From positions 417,589 to 481,588 of the forward strand of contig JAEUJW010000039.1 in the NCBI GenBank assembly GCA_016793465.1: 64,000 nucleotides of DNA, given 5' to 3'. Origin of the DNA: Myxococcales bacterium. Its GTDB lineage: Bacteria; Myxococcota; Polyangia; Nannocystales; Nannocystaceae. The position numbers and the translations under genes were made by a program. A model generated the notes under the pieces. That model was not told the origin of the DNA and made no database searches. It worked only from the letters and a program-made list of their open reading frames with translations. This document shows, piece by piece, positions 23,869 through 32,517 of the stretch. Each line of letters starts with the position of its first letter. The first letter of the stretch is position 1.

Positions 23869-23886
23869 GCAGGGCGGGCGCGGCCG

Positions 23887-25293
23887 GTGGAATTCAACTC
23901 GATCACGTACCTGCTGTTCCTGCTGGGCACGCTGGCGGCGTTCTTCGCGCTGCCGCGCGGGGCCAGGATGGCGCTGCTGGTGGCGGCGAGCCTGGCGTTC
24001 TACGGGGCGTGGAGCGTGCCGCTGACCGGGCTCATCGTCGTCTCGGCGATCGTCGACTACGCGGCGGCGCGGGCGATCGACGGCGCGGGCACGCGGCTGC
24101 GCCGGCGGCTGTGGCTGGTGCTGAGCCTGACGGTCAACCTGGGGCTGCTCGGGTTCTTCAAGTACGCGGGGTTCATGCGCGAGAACCTGGCGTGGCTGCT
24201 GGGCTGGCCGCCGGCCGGCGAGGCGCTCGAGGTCGTGCTGCCGCCGGGCATCAGCTTCTACACGTTCCAGACCATGAGCTACACGATCGACGTGTACCGC
24301 GGGGCGCTGCGGCCGTCGCGGTCGTTCGTGAAGTTCCTGCTGTACGTCAGCTTCTTCCCCCAGCTGGTGGCGGGGCCGATCGAGCGGGCGGGCCACCTGC
24401 TGACGCAGTTCGACCACGCGGTGCGCCAGCGCTGCTCGCCCGAGAACCTGGCGATCGGCGGGCGGATGATCGTGTGGGGAATTTTCAAGAAGGTGTGCCT
24501 GGCGGACACGTGCGCGCGGCTCGTCGACCCGGTGTACTCGGCGCCGGGGGCGTTCGACGGGTGGACGCTGCTCGTCGCCACCTACGCGTTCACGCTGCAG
24601 ATCTACTTCGACTTCTCGGCCTACTCGGAGGTGGCGCGCGGGTCGGCGCGGCTGTTCGGCGTCGACCTCATGCGCAACTTCGACCAGCCGTACCTGTCGC
24701 GCAACATCTCGGAGTTCTGGCGGCGCTGGCACATCTCGCTGTCGACGTGGTTCCGCGACTACGTGTACCTGCCGCTCGGGGGCAGCCGCGGGGGCAAGTG
24801 GCTGACGCTGCGCAACCTCGTGATCACCATGTTCCTCTCGGGGCTGTGGCACGGGGCGGCCTGGAACTTCGTGCTGTGGGGGCTGTACAACGGGCTGCTG
24901 CTGCTGCTGCACGCGCTGCTGCGCGGCACGGCGGGCGTGCGCGGGCTGATGCGCGGGCTCGGCGGGCTCGGTCCGACGCTGTCGGTGCTGTTCACGTTCC
25001 ACCTGGTGGTGCTCGGGTGGGTGCTGTTCCGCGTCGAGGCGACGGGCGACGTCGGCGTGTTCCTGGCCGGCTTCGCGGAGGCGCTGACGACCGCGCCGTC
25101 GCCCGGGCAGCTGGGCTTCGTGGTCGGGGTCGGCGGGTTCCTGCTGGCCAGCGCGGTCGAGCGCCGGACCCGGCTGCTGCAGCGGATCGGCGCCGACGCC
25201 GGGCTGGCGGCGGCGTTCTTCGGGCTCTTGCTGGTGCTGGTGGCCCTGCTGTCGCGGTCGGGCGGGCCGGCGTTCATCTACTTCCAATTCTGA
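23887..25293 (+). CDS. MBOAT-family O-acyltransferase (AlgI-like)
   Basis: A 468-residue polytopic inner-membrane protein of the membrane-bound O-acyltransferase family, closest in pattern to AlgI/PatA-type proteins that move acyl groups across the membrane to envelope glycans. Key motifs: FYGAWSVPLTGLIVVSAIVD, PPGISFYTFQTMSYTIDVYR, VSFFPQLVAGPI, FRDYVYLPLGGSR and the invariant catalytic His in LWHGAAWNFVLWG. About 10-11 hydrophobic helices are visible. GTG start 18 nt after the small membrane protein; the SGNH-NHL gene follows 7 nt after the stop. The acyl acceptor is not indicated, as no polysaccharide biosynthesis genes are nearby. Confidence 0.93.
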   Translation: MEFNSITYLLFLLGTLAAFFALPRGARMALLVAASLAFYGAWSVPLTGLIVVSAIVDYAAARAIDGAGTRLRRRLWLVLSLTVNLGLLGFFKYAGFMRENLAWLLGWPPAGEALEVVLPPGISFYTFQTMSYTIDVYRGALRPSRSFVKFLLYVSFFPQLVAGPIERAGHLLTQFDHAVRQRCSPENLAIGGRMIVWGIFKKVCLADTCARLVDPVYSAPGAFDGWTLLVATYAFTLQIYFDFSAYSEVARGSARLFGVDLMRNFDQPYLSRNISEFWRRWHISLSTWFRDYVYLPLGGSRGGKWLTLRNLVITMFLSGLWHGAAWNFVLWGLYNGLLLLLHALLRGTAGVRGLMRGLGGLGPTLSVLFTFHLVVLGWVLFRVEATGDVGVFLAGFAEALTTAPSPGQLGFVVGVGGFLLASAVERRTRLLQRIGADAGLAAAFFGLLLVLVALLSRSGGPAFIYFQF

Positions 25294-25300
25294 GCGACGT

Positions 25301-28300
25301 ATGACGGACCACGCGATCACAACCTGGCGAGCAGCGACCGTCGTCGACGACGAGCCGCGCGTGCGGCGGCCGTGGTCGCTGATCGGCGGGGCGTTCGCGG
25401 TGCTGCTGGCGGTCGACGGGGCGCTGGCGCTGGCCTTGCCCGCGCGCGAGGCGGCGCCGCTGGCGTTCGACGGAGCGGCGAGCGCCCGCGCGGAGCTGGC
25501 GGCGGCCGCGGCGGCGGAGCAGGAGGCGTGGCTGCTGGTCGGCGACTCGGTGCTGGCCGGCGACGTGATGGCGGGCAAGGTGGCGGGCTGGCAGCGCGAG
25601 CGGGTCGTCGACCACCTGCAGCGCGAGCTCGGCGGGGGCGAGGCGAGGATGTTCCAGGTGGCGCTCGACGGGCTGCTGCCGGTCGACCTGCTGCAGGTGG
25701 TGCGGGCGCTCGACCGCGTCGATCCGGGCGGCGACGTCGGGCTGGTGGTCGAGCTGAGCCCGCGGTTCTTCTCGCGGTCGTACGCCGAGGCGGCCGCGTG
25801 CACGCGGCCGTGGCTGTGCGAGCTCGGGCCGGAGACGATCGACGGCGACGGCGCGGTGCGCTGGGACAACCTGGTGCTCGGCGCGCTCGCCGACGTGCGC
25901 GACGCGGCGGCGTCGGTGACGCCGGTGTACAGGCATCGCGAGCGCATCGGGGCGATCGGGCCGGAGCCGACGCGACTGTTGACGGCGCGGGAGAGCGAGG
26001 ACGACGCGCTGTCGGGGCGCGCGCGGCTGCTGGCGCACTACAGGGACCCGGCGCTCGGGCCCGACAGCGTGCAGGTGGCGGCGCTGACCGAGGTGATGCG
26101 GCGCGTGCGGGGCGTCGGTCGGCGGGCGGTGTTCTTCACCACGCCGCTCGAGGACGGGTTCGCGGCGCAGGCGCGCGGCGGCGCGGACGACGGGGCGTAC
26201 ACGGCGGCGCTCTCGCGCATCGTCGAGGGCGACGGGGCCGACGACGCGGTCGCGCTGGTGCCGCTCGACCACCCGGGCTTCCACGCGCAGATGTTCCTCG
26301 ACCACTGCCACCTGACGCCGGAGGGCAACCGCCGCCTGGCGATCAACCTGCTGCACGCGATGGGGCTGCCGCTGCGCACGCGGCCGGCCGCCGGCGAGCT
26401 GGTGTACGCCGAGGACGTCGACCGCACGCTGGTCGGGCGGGCCGAGACGGGCCACGCGGACGGGCCGGCCTGGTCGGCGCTGTTCGGCGCGAACGCGCGT
26501 GGGATCGCGGTGGCGCCGGGCGGGCGGCGCGTCGTCGTCGCCGACACGCACAACCACGCGCTGCGCGAGCTCGTCGGCGATCTCTACAGCGTGCGCACGC
26601 TGGCGGGGGCGGCGGGTGAGCGCGGGTTCGTCGACGGACCTGTCCCGGAGGCCAGGCTGCAGCGGCCGCGGGCGCCGTGGATCCTCGGGGACGCGGTGTA
26701 CTTCGCCGACCAGAACGGGACGCAGCTGCGGCGGGTGCAGGGCGGGGTGGTCTCGACGCTGGCGCTGCGGGGCAAGCGGTGGACGGACATCACCCAGATC
26801 GTCGGGCATAACCAGGACCTGCTGGTGGTCGACCGCGGGCGCCGGGTGGTCCGCGTCAACGTGACGACCGGGGCGACGCGGGTGGTCGCGCGGGCGTCGG
26901 GCGCGGCGAGCATCGCGGCGGTGACGAGCGCGTCCGACGGGCGCGTGTGGGTGGCCGAGCGCGGCGGCAAGATCTGGTCGGGGCACATCACCCGTCCGTT
27001 CGTGATCGGCCGCGACCCGCACGAGGCGCGGCTGGTGTTCGACGACGCCGGCAAGGCCTACCTGCCGCAGCGGCGCGGGCAGCTGTTCCCGCTGCCGTAC
27101 AAGGAGGTGCGGCTCGACCGGCCGTTCGCGCTGAGCTACCTGCCGCGCTACGACGCGCTGCTGGTGGCCGACGACGCCCGCGCGCGCGAGCCGGTCGAGG
27201 ACTACCACGAGCGCACGCAGCTGCGGCTGTTGTCGCTGAAGGAGAAGAAGATGTACCCGTGGATCCACGGGGAGGTGCTGTCGAGCTCGACCTACTGGAA
27301 CGAGCACGCCGAGGCCTACGCGTCGACGCTGCACGTCGGCAGCATGGCGGTCGAGCCGGAGTCGGCGGCGGTGGTGTGGCTCGAGCACGACCGCTCGCGG
27401 CTGCTGTGGCTGTCGGACGGGGTGTGGGCGCTGGCCAAGGTCAGCCACACCGCGAACTTCACGTTCGCGAGGACCCGCGACCTGTTCGGCAACGAGGCGG
27501 GGATCCGGGCCCAGGACCGGTTCCGGCCCGATCTGTGGCTGCCGACGCGGGTCGAGCGGGTGCCGCGGCGCGGGCCGTACACCGGGCTGGTGGTGACCTC
27601 GTCGATGGGGGCGATGTCGCAGTCGCTGGGGCCGTACGCGCTGACGCGGCGGCTCGAGCGGCACCTGCAGGAGGACCTCGGGCGCATGGGCGTGCGCTTC
27701 GACCTGGTCCACCGCGCCTACTCGCAGCCGTCGTTCGACCGGGTGATCGACGCCGTCGATCTGTACACCGCGCAGTCGGGCCGGCCCGACGTCATCCTGC
27801 TCGAGATCCACAACTTCCGCCGGCGGTTCTTCGCGGCCGACGTCGGCGACGCCGACATCCGCGACGGGCTGGCGGCGCTGCAGACCTACGCCCAGCGGTC
27901 GGACGCGCTGCTGCTGCTGTTCGACAACAGCGGGCTGATCGCCACCGAGCACGACGGGCTGCGGGCCACGCCGGAGGTGGTCGAGCGGGCCAAGCGGATC
28001 GCGCGCTCGATGGACATCGCGGTGATCGAGCTGACCGACGAGCTGCTGCCGCGCAGCCTGCACGAGGGCGTGTGGGGCAGCCCGCCGATGAAGGGCAGCC
28101 ACGGCATCCCGCACGCGATCGACGCGACGGCGCTGCTGCTGGCCGAGCGCGCGGCCCCGGCGATCGCGCGGCACCTCGGGCCGGGGCGCGTGCCGGCGCT
28201 GCTGTCGCCGGGCGGGGTCGAGGCGGTCGATCCGGCGGCGAGCCTCGGCGGGGCGTTCGCGGCGCGGGCGGTCGACTGGACGGCGGCGCTGCCCCGCGTG

Positions 28301-28615
28301 CCCGGCGAGGCGATCCAGCGCCAGCGCGGGGCCGGGGCGGTCGAGCTGTTCGTCGACCTCGAGGTGGTGCTCGGCAAGCGCCGCACGGTCGACCGCGCGG
28401 CGCTCGAGCGGCTGGCGCTGGCGAGCGTGTACACCACGTTCGTGGTCGACGGGTCGTACGCCGACGCGGCGCGGGTCAACGTGCGGCTGGCGTGGTTCAA
28501 GCGGCGCGACGAGTACGGGCTCGGCGTGCAGGGCGGGGCCGAGGTGGCGCTGCGGGCCTCGTACGACCGGGCGGAGCTGGTGGCGGCGATCGATCGTGCG
28601 CTCGCGGGCGAGTGA
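25301..28615 (+). CDS. SGNH hydrolase-like / NHL beta-propeller / SGNH-like fusion protein
   Basis: A 1104-residue protein with one N-terminal membrane anchor (about 24-45). Region 1 (about 78-350) is SGNH/AlgJ-AlgX-like: LLVGDSVLAGD (nucleophile Ser) and DHCHLTPEGNRRLA (Asp-His). Region 2 (about 400-715) has NHL-type beta-propeller blades (GIAVAPGGRRVVVADTHNHA, LRELVGDLYSVRTLAG, YFADQNGTQLRRV). Region 3 (about 755-960) looks like a second SGNH fold: VVTSSMGAMSQSLG, ILLEIHNFRRR and GSHGIPHAIDA. The final 120 residues are unassigned. It starts 7 nt after the MBOAT gene. In alginate-type systems an MBOAT passes acyl groups to a periplasmic SGNH transferase; here two such domains flank a propeller that could bind a glycan. 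The 3' end is tandemly duplicated. Confidence 0.85.
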   Translation: MTDHAITTWRAATVVDDEPRVRRPWSLIGGAFAVLLAVDGALALALPAREAAPLAFDGAASARAELAAAAAAEQEAWLLVGDSVLAGDVMAGKVAGWQRERVVDHLQRELGGGEARMFQVALDGLLPVDLLQVVRALDRVDPGGDVGLVVELSPRFFSRSYAEAAACTRPWLCELGPETIDGDGAVRWDNLVLGALADVRDAAASVTPVYRHRERIGAIGPEPTRLLTARESEDDALSGRARLLAHYRDPALGPDSVQVAALTEVMRRVRGVGRRAVFFTTPLEDGFAAQARGGADDGAYTAALSRIVEGDGADDAVALVPLDHPGFHAQMFLDHCHLTPEGNRRLAINLLHAMGLPLRTRPAAGELVYAEDVDRTLVGRAETGHADGPAWSALFGANARGIAVAPGGRRVVVADTHNHALRELVGDLYSVRTLAGAAGERGFVDGPVPEARLQRPRAPWILGDAVYFADQNGTQLRRVQGGVVSTLALRGKRWTDITQIVGHNQDLLVVDRGRRVVRVNVTTGATRVVARASGAASIAAVTSASDGRVWVAERGGKIWSGHITRPFVIGRDPHEARLVFDDAGKAYLPQRRGQLFPLPYKEVRLDRPFALSYLPRYDALLVADDARAREPVEDYHERTQLRLLSLKEKKMYPWIHGEVLSSSTYWNEHAEAYASTLHVGSMAVEPESAAVVWLEHDRSRLLWLSDGVWALAKVSHTANFTFARTRDLFGNEAGIRAQDRFRPDLWLPTRVERVPRRGPYTGLVVTSSMGAMSQSLGPYALTRRLERHLQEDLGRMGVRFDLVHRAYSQPSFDRVIDAVDLYTAQSGRPDVILLEIHNFRRRFFAADVGDADIRDGLAALQTYAQRSDALLLLFDNSGLIATEHDGLRATPEVVERAKRIARSMDIAVIELTDELLPRSLHEGVWGSPPMKGSHGIPHAIDATALLLAERAAPAIARHLGPGRVPALLSPGGVEAVDPAASLGGAFAARAVDWTAALPRVPGEAIQRQRGAGAVELFVDLEVVLGKRRTVDRAALERLALASVYTTFVVDGSYADAARVNVRLAWFKRRDEYGLGVQGGAEVALRASYDRAELVAAIDRALAGE

Positions 28616-28738
28616 TCGCCCGCGCGTGGCCGCGGCGCTGGTCGGTCACTGCGGGCGGAGCTGGTGGCGGCGATCGATCGTGCGCTCGCGGGCGAGTGAT
28701 CGCCCGCGCGTGGCCGCGGCGATCGCCGGTCACTGCGG
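28571..28738. repeat. Two tandem copies of an 84-bp unit across a convergent gene junction
   Basis: Copies begin at 28571 and 28655. The first encodes the end of the SGNH-NHL protein (AELVAAIDRALAGE, stop). The second repeats this in the spacer and runs to the stop of the convergent lipoprotein gene (28730). The copies differ only near their ends (GCGCTGGTC versus GCGATCGCC). Confidence 0.9.
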
Positions 28739-29848
28739 CTCGGGGATCAGCTCGGCGGCCAGGCGGAACAGCAGGAACTGGTGGTAGGCGTTCTGGCCGT
28801 TGCCGCCGCCGGGGTAGATGAAGGGGCTGGCGGGGTTGGCCGGGTCGGGGTCGAACCACATCCACTTGGCCTCGGCGGGCATGTCGGCGGGGCACACCAG
28901 GGGGAACTCGTTGCCGGCCATGGGCCCGCCGTTGTACGGGGTGGTGTTGTCCTCGCCGAAGGCGACGGCGCCGATGGCGGTGCCGACCTCGTCGACCCAG
29001 CCGCCGCTGGTGGTGTTGGGGTCGAGCGTGCCGGCGTTGCACTTCTGGATGTACTCGTTGATGACGGCGAGGGTCGGGCCGCCCTGGCCGATGTTGTACT
29101 TGACGCCGGTGGCGCAGGCCTCCCACCCGGGGTAGCCGGTGAACACGTCCTCGCCGAAGCCGTTGCCGCCGTCCTTGCGGCGGAAGCGGGCCAGCACGCC
29201 GTTGGTCACGGCGCTGTCGTCCCAGGCGACGATGTAGAGGTGGGTGGCGTTCTGCGCGTCGGCGCCGGGCACGATGTACTTCTCGGGGCCCTCGCCGCAG
29301 TTGAAGATCTGGCCGGCGGTGACCGCCTCGACGCCGCCGAAGAACTTGGAGATGTTGTCGATGGTGCCGTACGAGAACGAGTAGGCGTTGTCGGCGGTGA
29401 TGATGACCTCGATGTCGAGCACGACCGGCTCGCCGGTCGAGGTGTCGGCGTCGGTGGTCGTGCCGTCGCCGGTGCTCGTCGAGGTGTCGCCGGAGGTCGA
29501 GGTGTCGCCGGAGGTCGAGGTGTCGCCGGTGTCGGCGGTGGACTCGGCGGGGCCGGTCGAGGGCGTGGCGCTGGTGGTGGTGAGGGTCTCGACGCCCTGG
29601 GTGGTGTCGTCGACGGTGGTGGCGGTGGTGCCGGTGGCGTCGCCGACGCCGGTGTCGCCGGTGCCGCCGGTGAGGGTGGTGTCGCCGGTCGGGAGCGAGG
29701 AGCCGGTCGGCGGCTCGGCGTCGGTGCCGGTACCGGTGCCGGTCGGGCCGGTGGTCGCGGCGGTCGTCGAGTCGTCGCCGCTGTTGCCGCTGCAGGCGAG
29801 CGCGAGGGACAGGGCGGGGAGCAAGAACAGGCGTGTACCGACCGGCAT
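28730..29848 (-). CDS. Lipoprotein with Thr/Gly/Ser/Asp-rich linker
   Basis: A 372-residue protein: signal MPVGTRLFLLPALSLALAC (Cys at 19), then about 125 residues of low-complexity Thr/Gly/Ser/Asp sequence containing tandem GDTSTS units, then a folded domain (about 145-372) beginning VLDIEVIITADNAYSFSYG. This contains GFGEDVFTGYPGWEACATG and many aromatic residues; I do not recognise the family. The long disordered tether should hold the domain away from the outer membrane. TATCAT lies 6 nt before the ATG. Confidence 0.78.
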   Translation of the reverse strand: MPVGTRLFLLPALSLALACSGNSGDDSTTAATTGPTGTGTGTDAEPPTGSSLPTGDTTLTGGTGDTGVGDATGTTATTVDDTTQGVETLTTTSATPSTGPAESTADTGDTSTSGDTSTSGDTSTSTGDGTTTDADTSTGEPVVLDIEVIITADNAYSFSYGTIDNISKFFGGVEAVTAGQIFNCGEGPEKYIVPGADAQNATHLYIVAWDDSAVTNGVLARFRRKDGGNGFGEDVFTGYPGWEACATGVKYNIGQGGPTLAVINEYIQKCNAGTLDPNTTSGGWVDEVGTAIGAVAFGEDNTTPYNGGPMAGNEFPLVCPADMPAEAKWMWFDPDPANPASPFIYPGGGNGQNAYHQFLLFRLAAELIPEPQ

Positions 29849-29921
29849 CGGGCGATGATACGGCCGGCCCGGGCGCGAGGGCGCTCGCGTGCGCGCGGGG
29901 TTGTGATTTATAACCGCGGGC

Positions 29922-31418
29922 ATGCTGCTGACGCGCGCCGAACGGACCGGGTTTCGCGAGACGTCCCTCCACGCCGACGTGATGGCCTTCGTGTCCGGCC
30001 TGGCCGGACGCGGGGACCCACGCTTGCACGTGACGAGCTTCGGGACGAGCCCGGGCGGGCGCGACCTGCCGCTGCTGGTGCTGTCGCGGGACGGCGTGCG
30101 CACGCCGGAGGAGGCGCGGCGGAGCGGTCGACCGGTGGTGCTGATGCTCGACGGGATCCACCCCGGCGAGGTCGAGGGCAAGGAGGCGAGCCTGGCGCTG
30201 GTCCGCGACCTGCTGGACGGGCGTCACCCCGACTGGCTCGGCGAGCTCGTGCTGCTGGTGGCGCCGCTGTTCAACCCCGACGGCAACGACGCGCTCGACC
30301 CGGCCAACCGGCGGCTCGACCTGAAGAAGCTGCACGGGCAGATCGGGCCGGTCGTCGGCACGCGCACGCAGAGCGCGGGCATCAACATCAACCGCGACTA
30401 CATGCGCCAGGCGACGCCGGAGATGCGGGCGCTGCAGTCGGGGGTGTGCGTGCCGTGGGCGCCGGACCTGACGATCGACAACCACGCGACCAACGGCAGC
30501 GTGCACCGCTTTCACATGACGGTCGACGTGCCGCACACGGTCGCGTCGGGGCGGGCCGAGCCGATCGCGTTCATGCGCGAGCGCGTGGTGCCCGACGTGA
30601 TCGCGGCGGTGCAGCGGCGAGGCTTTGATAGCGGGTGGTACGGGAACTTCGTCGAGGACGAGCGGATCCTCGACGCCGACGGCGAGGTCGACCCGACGGC
30701 GCCGGTGGGGCTCGGGTGGATGACGTACCCGCATCACCCGCGCTTCGGTTCGAACTACCGCGGCTTGACCGGGCGGCTCGACGTGCTGCTCGAGTGTTAT
30801 TCGTACCTGCCGTTCGAGGAGCGGGTGCACACGGCGTCGGCGTGGCAGGTCGAACTATTGAACTGGGCGGCGCAGCACCCGGCGGACATCCTCGAGGTCG
30901 TCGCGGCCAGCAGGCGGCCGCCGGACGCGGTGGCGGTCCGCTACCGCCTCGACGCGGGGGCGCCGGTCGAGGTCCTGACGCGCGCGCCGCGGACGCTCGA
31001 GGGGGCGCCGACGAGCGTGCGGATCCCTTATTTCAATAATTTCGTCGGGACCACGATCATCGCCAGGCCCCGGGCCTATGTGGTGCCGCCGGCGGTGGCG
31101 TCGCTGCTGCGCGGGCACGGGCTGCGGGTCGACGTCGCGGAGGGCAGGCGCGAGGTCGAGGTCGCCACGGTGGTCGGGCTCGGGACGGAGGGCGGGCGGG
31201 CGATCCTCGAGGCGGCCAGGGTCGGCGAGGTGGCGGTCGAGTGGCGCGCGGACAGCCGCGAGGCGCCGGCGGGCTGGGGGATCGTCACGACCGATCAGCC
31301 GCTCGGGGCGATCGCGGTGTACCTGTGCGAGCCGGAGAGCGACGACGGGATCGTCGAGAACGACGCGGCGCCGGTGCCGAGGGTCGGCGACGAGCACCCG
31401 GCGTGGCGCGTGCGCTGA
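29922..31418 (+). CDS. M14-family zinc carboxypeptidase
   Basis: A 498-residue protein without a signal peptide. Residues about 55-300 form an M14 catalytic domain: the zinc motif is in LDGIHPGEVEGKEASLALV (HxxE, near residue 80), ININRDYM follows the substrate-binding Asn-Arg pattern, the third zinc ligand is in DNHATNGSVH (near 187), and the general base Glu is probably LLECYSY (near 290). The C-terminal 180 residues lack a recognised domain. TATAAC lies 7 nt before the ATG. Such proteins hydrolyse C-terminal residues of peptides or peptidoglycan stems; the substrate cannot be read from the sequence. Confidence 0.9.
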   Translation: MLLTRAERTGFRETSLHADVMAFVSGLAGRGDPRLHVTSFGTSPGGRDLPLLVLSRDGVRTPEEARRSGRPVVLMLDGIHPGEVEGKEASLALVRDLLDGRHPDWLGELVLLVAPLFNPDGNDALDPANRRLDLKKLHGQIGPVVGTRTQSAGININRDYMRQATPEMRALQSGVCVPWAPDLTIDNHATNGSVHRFHMTVDVPHTVASGRAEPIAFMRERVVPDVIAAVQRRGFDSGWYGNFVEDERILDADGEVDPTAPVGLGWMTYPHHPRFGSNYRGLTGRLDVLLECYSYLPFEERVHTASAWQVELLNWAAQHPADILEVVAASRRPPDAVAVRYRLDAGAPVEVLTRAPRTLEGAPTSVRIPYFNNFVGTTIIARPRAYVVPPAVASLLRGHGLRVDVAEGRREVEVATVVGLGTEGGRAILEAARVGEVAVEWRADSREAPAGWGIVTTDQPLGAIAVYLCEPESDDGIVENDAAPVPRVGDEHPAWRVR

Positions 31419-31424
31419 GGCGGC

Positions 31425-32426
31425 TCACCAGCGGTCGAGCTTCAGGCCGTCGAGGCCGGCGCGGCGGCCCTCGACGCGGACCTTGAACCAGCAGCGCGGG
31501 GAGGCCTCGGCGGCGTGTTCGGCGGGGCCGCACTGCGGGCCCATGAGGTGGGTGGCGACGCCGACGAGGCGTTCGATCGTGGCGTCGTCGTGGGCGTAGA
31601 TCAGGGCGCCGACCTCGCCGTAGGCGTCGGGGTCGCGCCCGTTGTAGAGGCGCTCGGCGAGGCGGCCGAGGGGGGCGAGGCCGTCCTGGTTCGGGATGAC
31701 CTCGAGCAGGTGCACGCGGCCGTCGGGGGCGATGCGGCCGACCTCGAGCTGCGCGGGGCCGATGGCGACGGCGAGCTGCACGGCGCTCAGCGGATCGTCG
31801 GGGGCCGCGGCGCCGCTGCCGGACAGGCGCATGCTGCCGTCCCAGTCGTGCGAGTCGGACAGCGAGAGGCCGACGCTGCTGGTGTTCGGCGGGTCGTCCG
31901 CGCGGTGCACGACGAGCTTGACGGCCATGACCTGCAGGGCGCGCTCGATGCTGCGGTAGATCGGCCAGAAGGTGGAGAAGCGGACGCGGCGATCGGCGAA
32001 CAGGGCGACGCGGCGCCGGCTCCAGCCGTCGCCGGCGAACTCGGCCTCGAGCGCGCGCAGCAGGCCGACGACGCGGTCGTCGACGATCTCGGAGTCGGCG
32101 GGCAGCCAGCCGTCGGTGAGCCGCAGGTGGGGCTCGCCGCGCACGTAGAGCGCCTCGCGGGTGAGCACGGCGGCGGTGTGGAAGTCGAGGTGCTCGCCGG
32201 CCTCGCCGTCGGGCAGCTCGAGGTGACCGGCGAAGTCGTGCTTGCCGACGGCCCGCCGCTGGCCCTCCTCGCGGACGGCGGTGACCTCGGCCCAGGCCGG
32301 CGCCGGGGCCTCGCCGGGCTCGCGGTGCGGGGCACAGGCGAGGGCGACGAGCGCGAGGAGCAGGGGCATCGAGGTCGCGGCGGCGACGTCGGCAGACGCG
32401 GGGAGGCGGTGGTTCGACGAGGGCAC
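31425..32426 (-). CDS. Lipoprotein of unknown function
   Basis: A protein of about 333 residues with lipobox LVALAC. Two starts are possible: GTG at 32426, which has TACCGT 9 nt upstream and places the Cys near residue 31, or ATG at 32369, which gives a very short signal without basic residues and no visible leader signal. I prefer the first. The mature part begins with HREPGEAPAPAWAEVTAVRE and contains WPIYRSIERALQVMAVKLVV and an acidic segment; no known domain. It is convergent with the M14 peptidase (6-nt gap) and divergent from the kinase-FGE gene. Confidence 0.75.
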   Translation of the reverse strand: MPSSNHRLPASADVAAATSMPLLLALVALACAPHREPGEAPAPAWAEVTAVREEGQRRAVGKHDFAGHLELPDGEAGEHLDFHTAAVLTREALYVRGEPHLRLTDGWLPADSEIVDDRVVGLLRALEAEFAGDGWSRRRVALFADRRVRFSTFWPIYRSIERALQVMAVKLVVHRADDPPNTSSVGLSLSDSHDWDGSMRLSGSGAAAPDDPLSAVQLAVAIGPAQLEVGRIAPDGRVHLLEVIPNQDGLAPLGRLAERLYNGRDPDAYGEVGALIYAHDDATIERLVGVATHLMGPQCGPAEHAAEASPRCWFKVRVEGRRAGLDGLKLDRW

Positions 32427-32517
32427 GAGGATTCCACGGTAACAGCGCGGGCGTCGCGGCGTCGATCGCGGGGCACGGCGGCGACGTCGGGGTCGGTCGA
32501 TCGTGGTAGGGTGCGTC

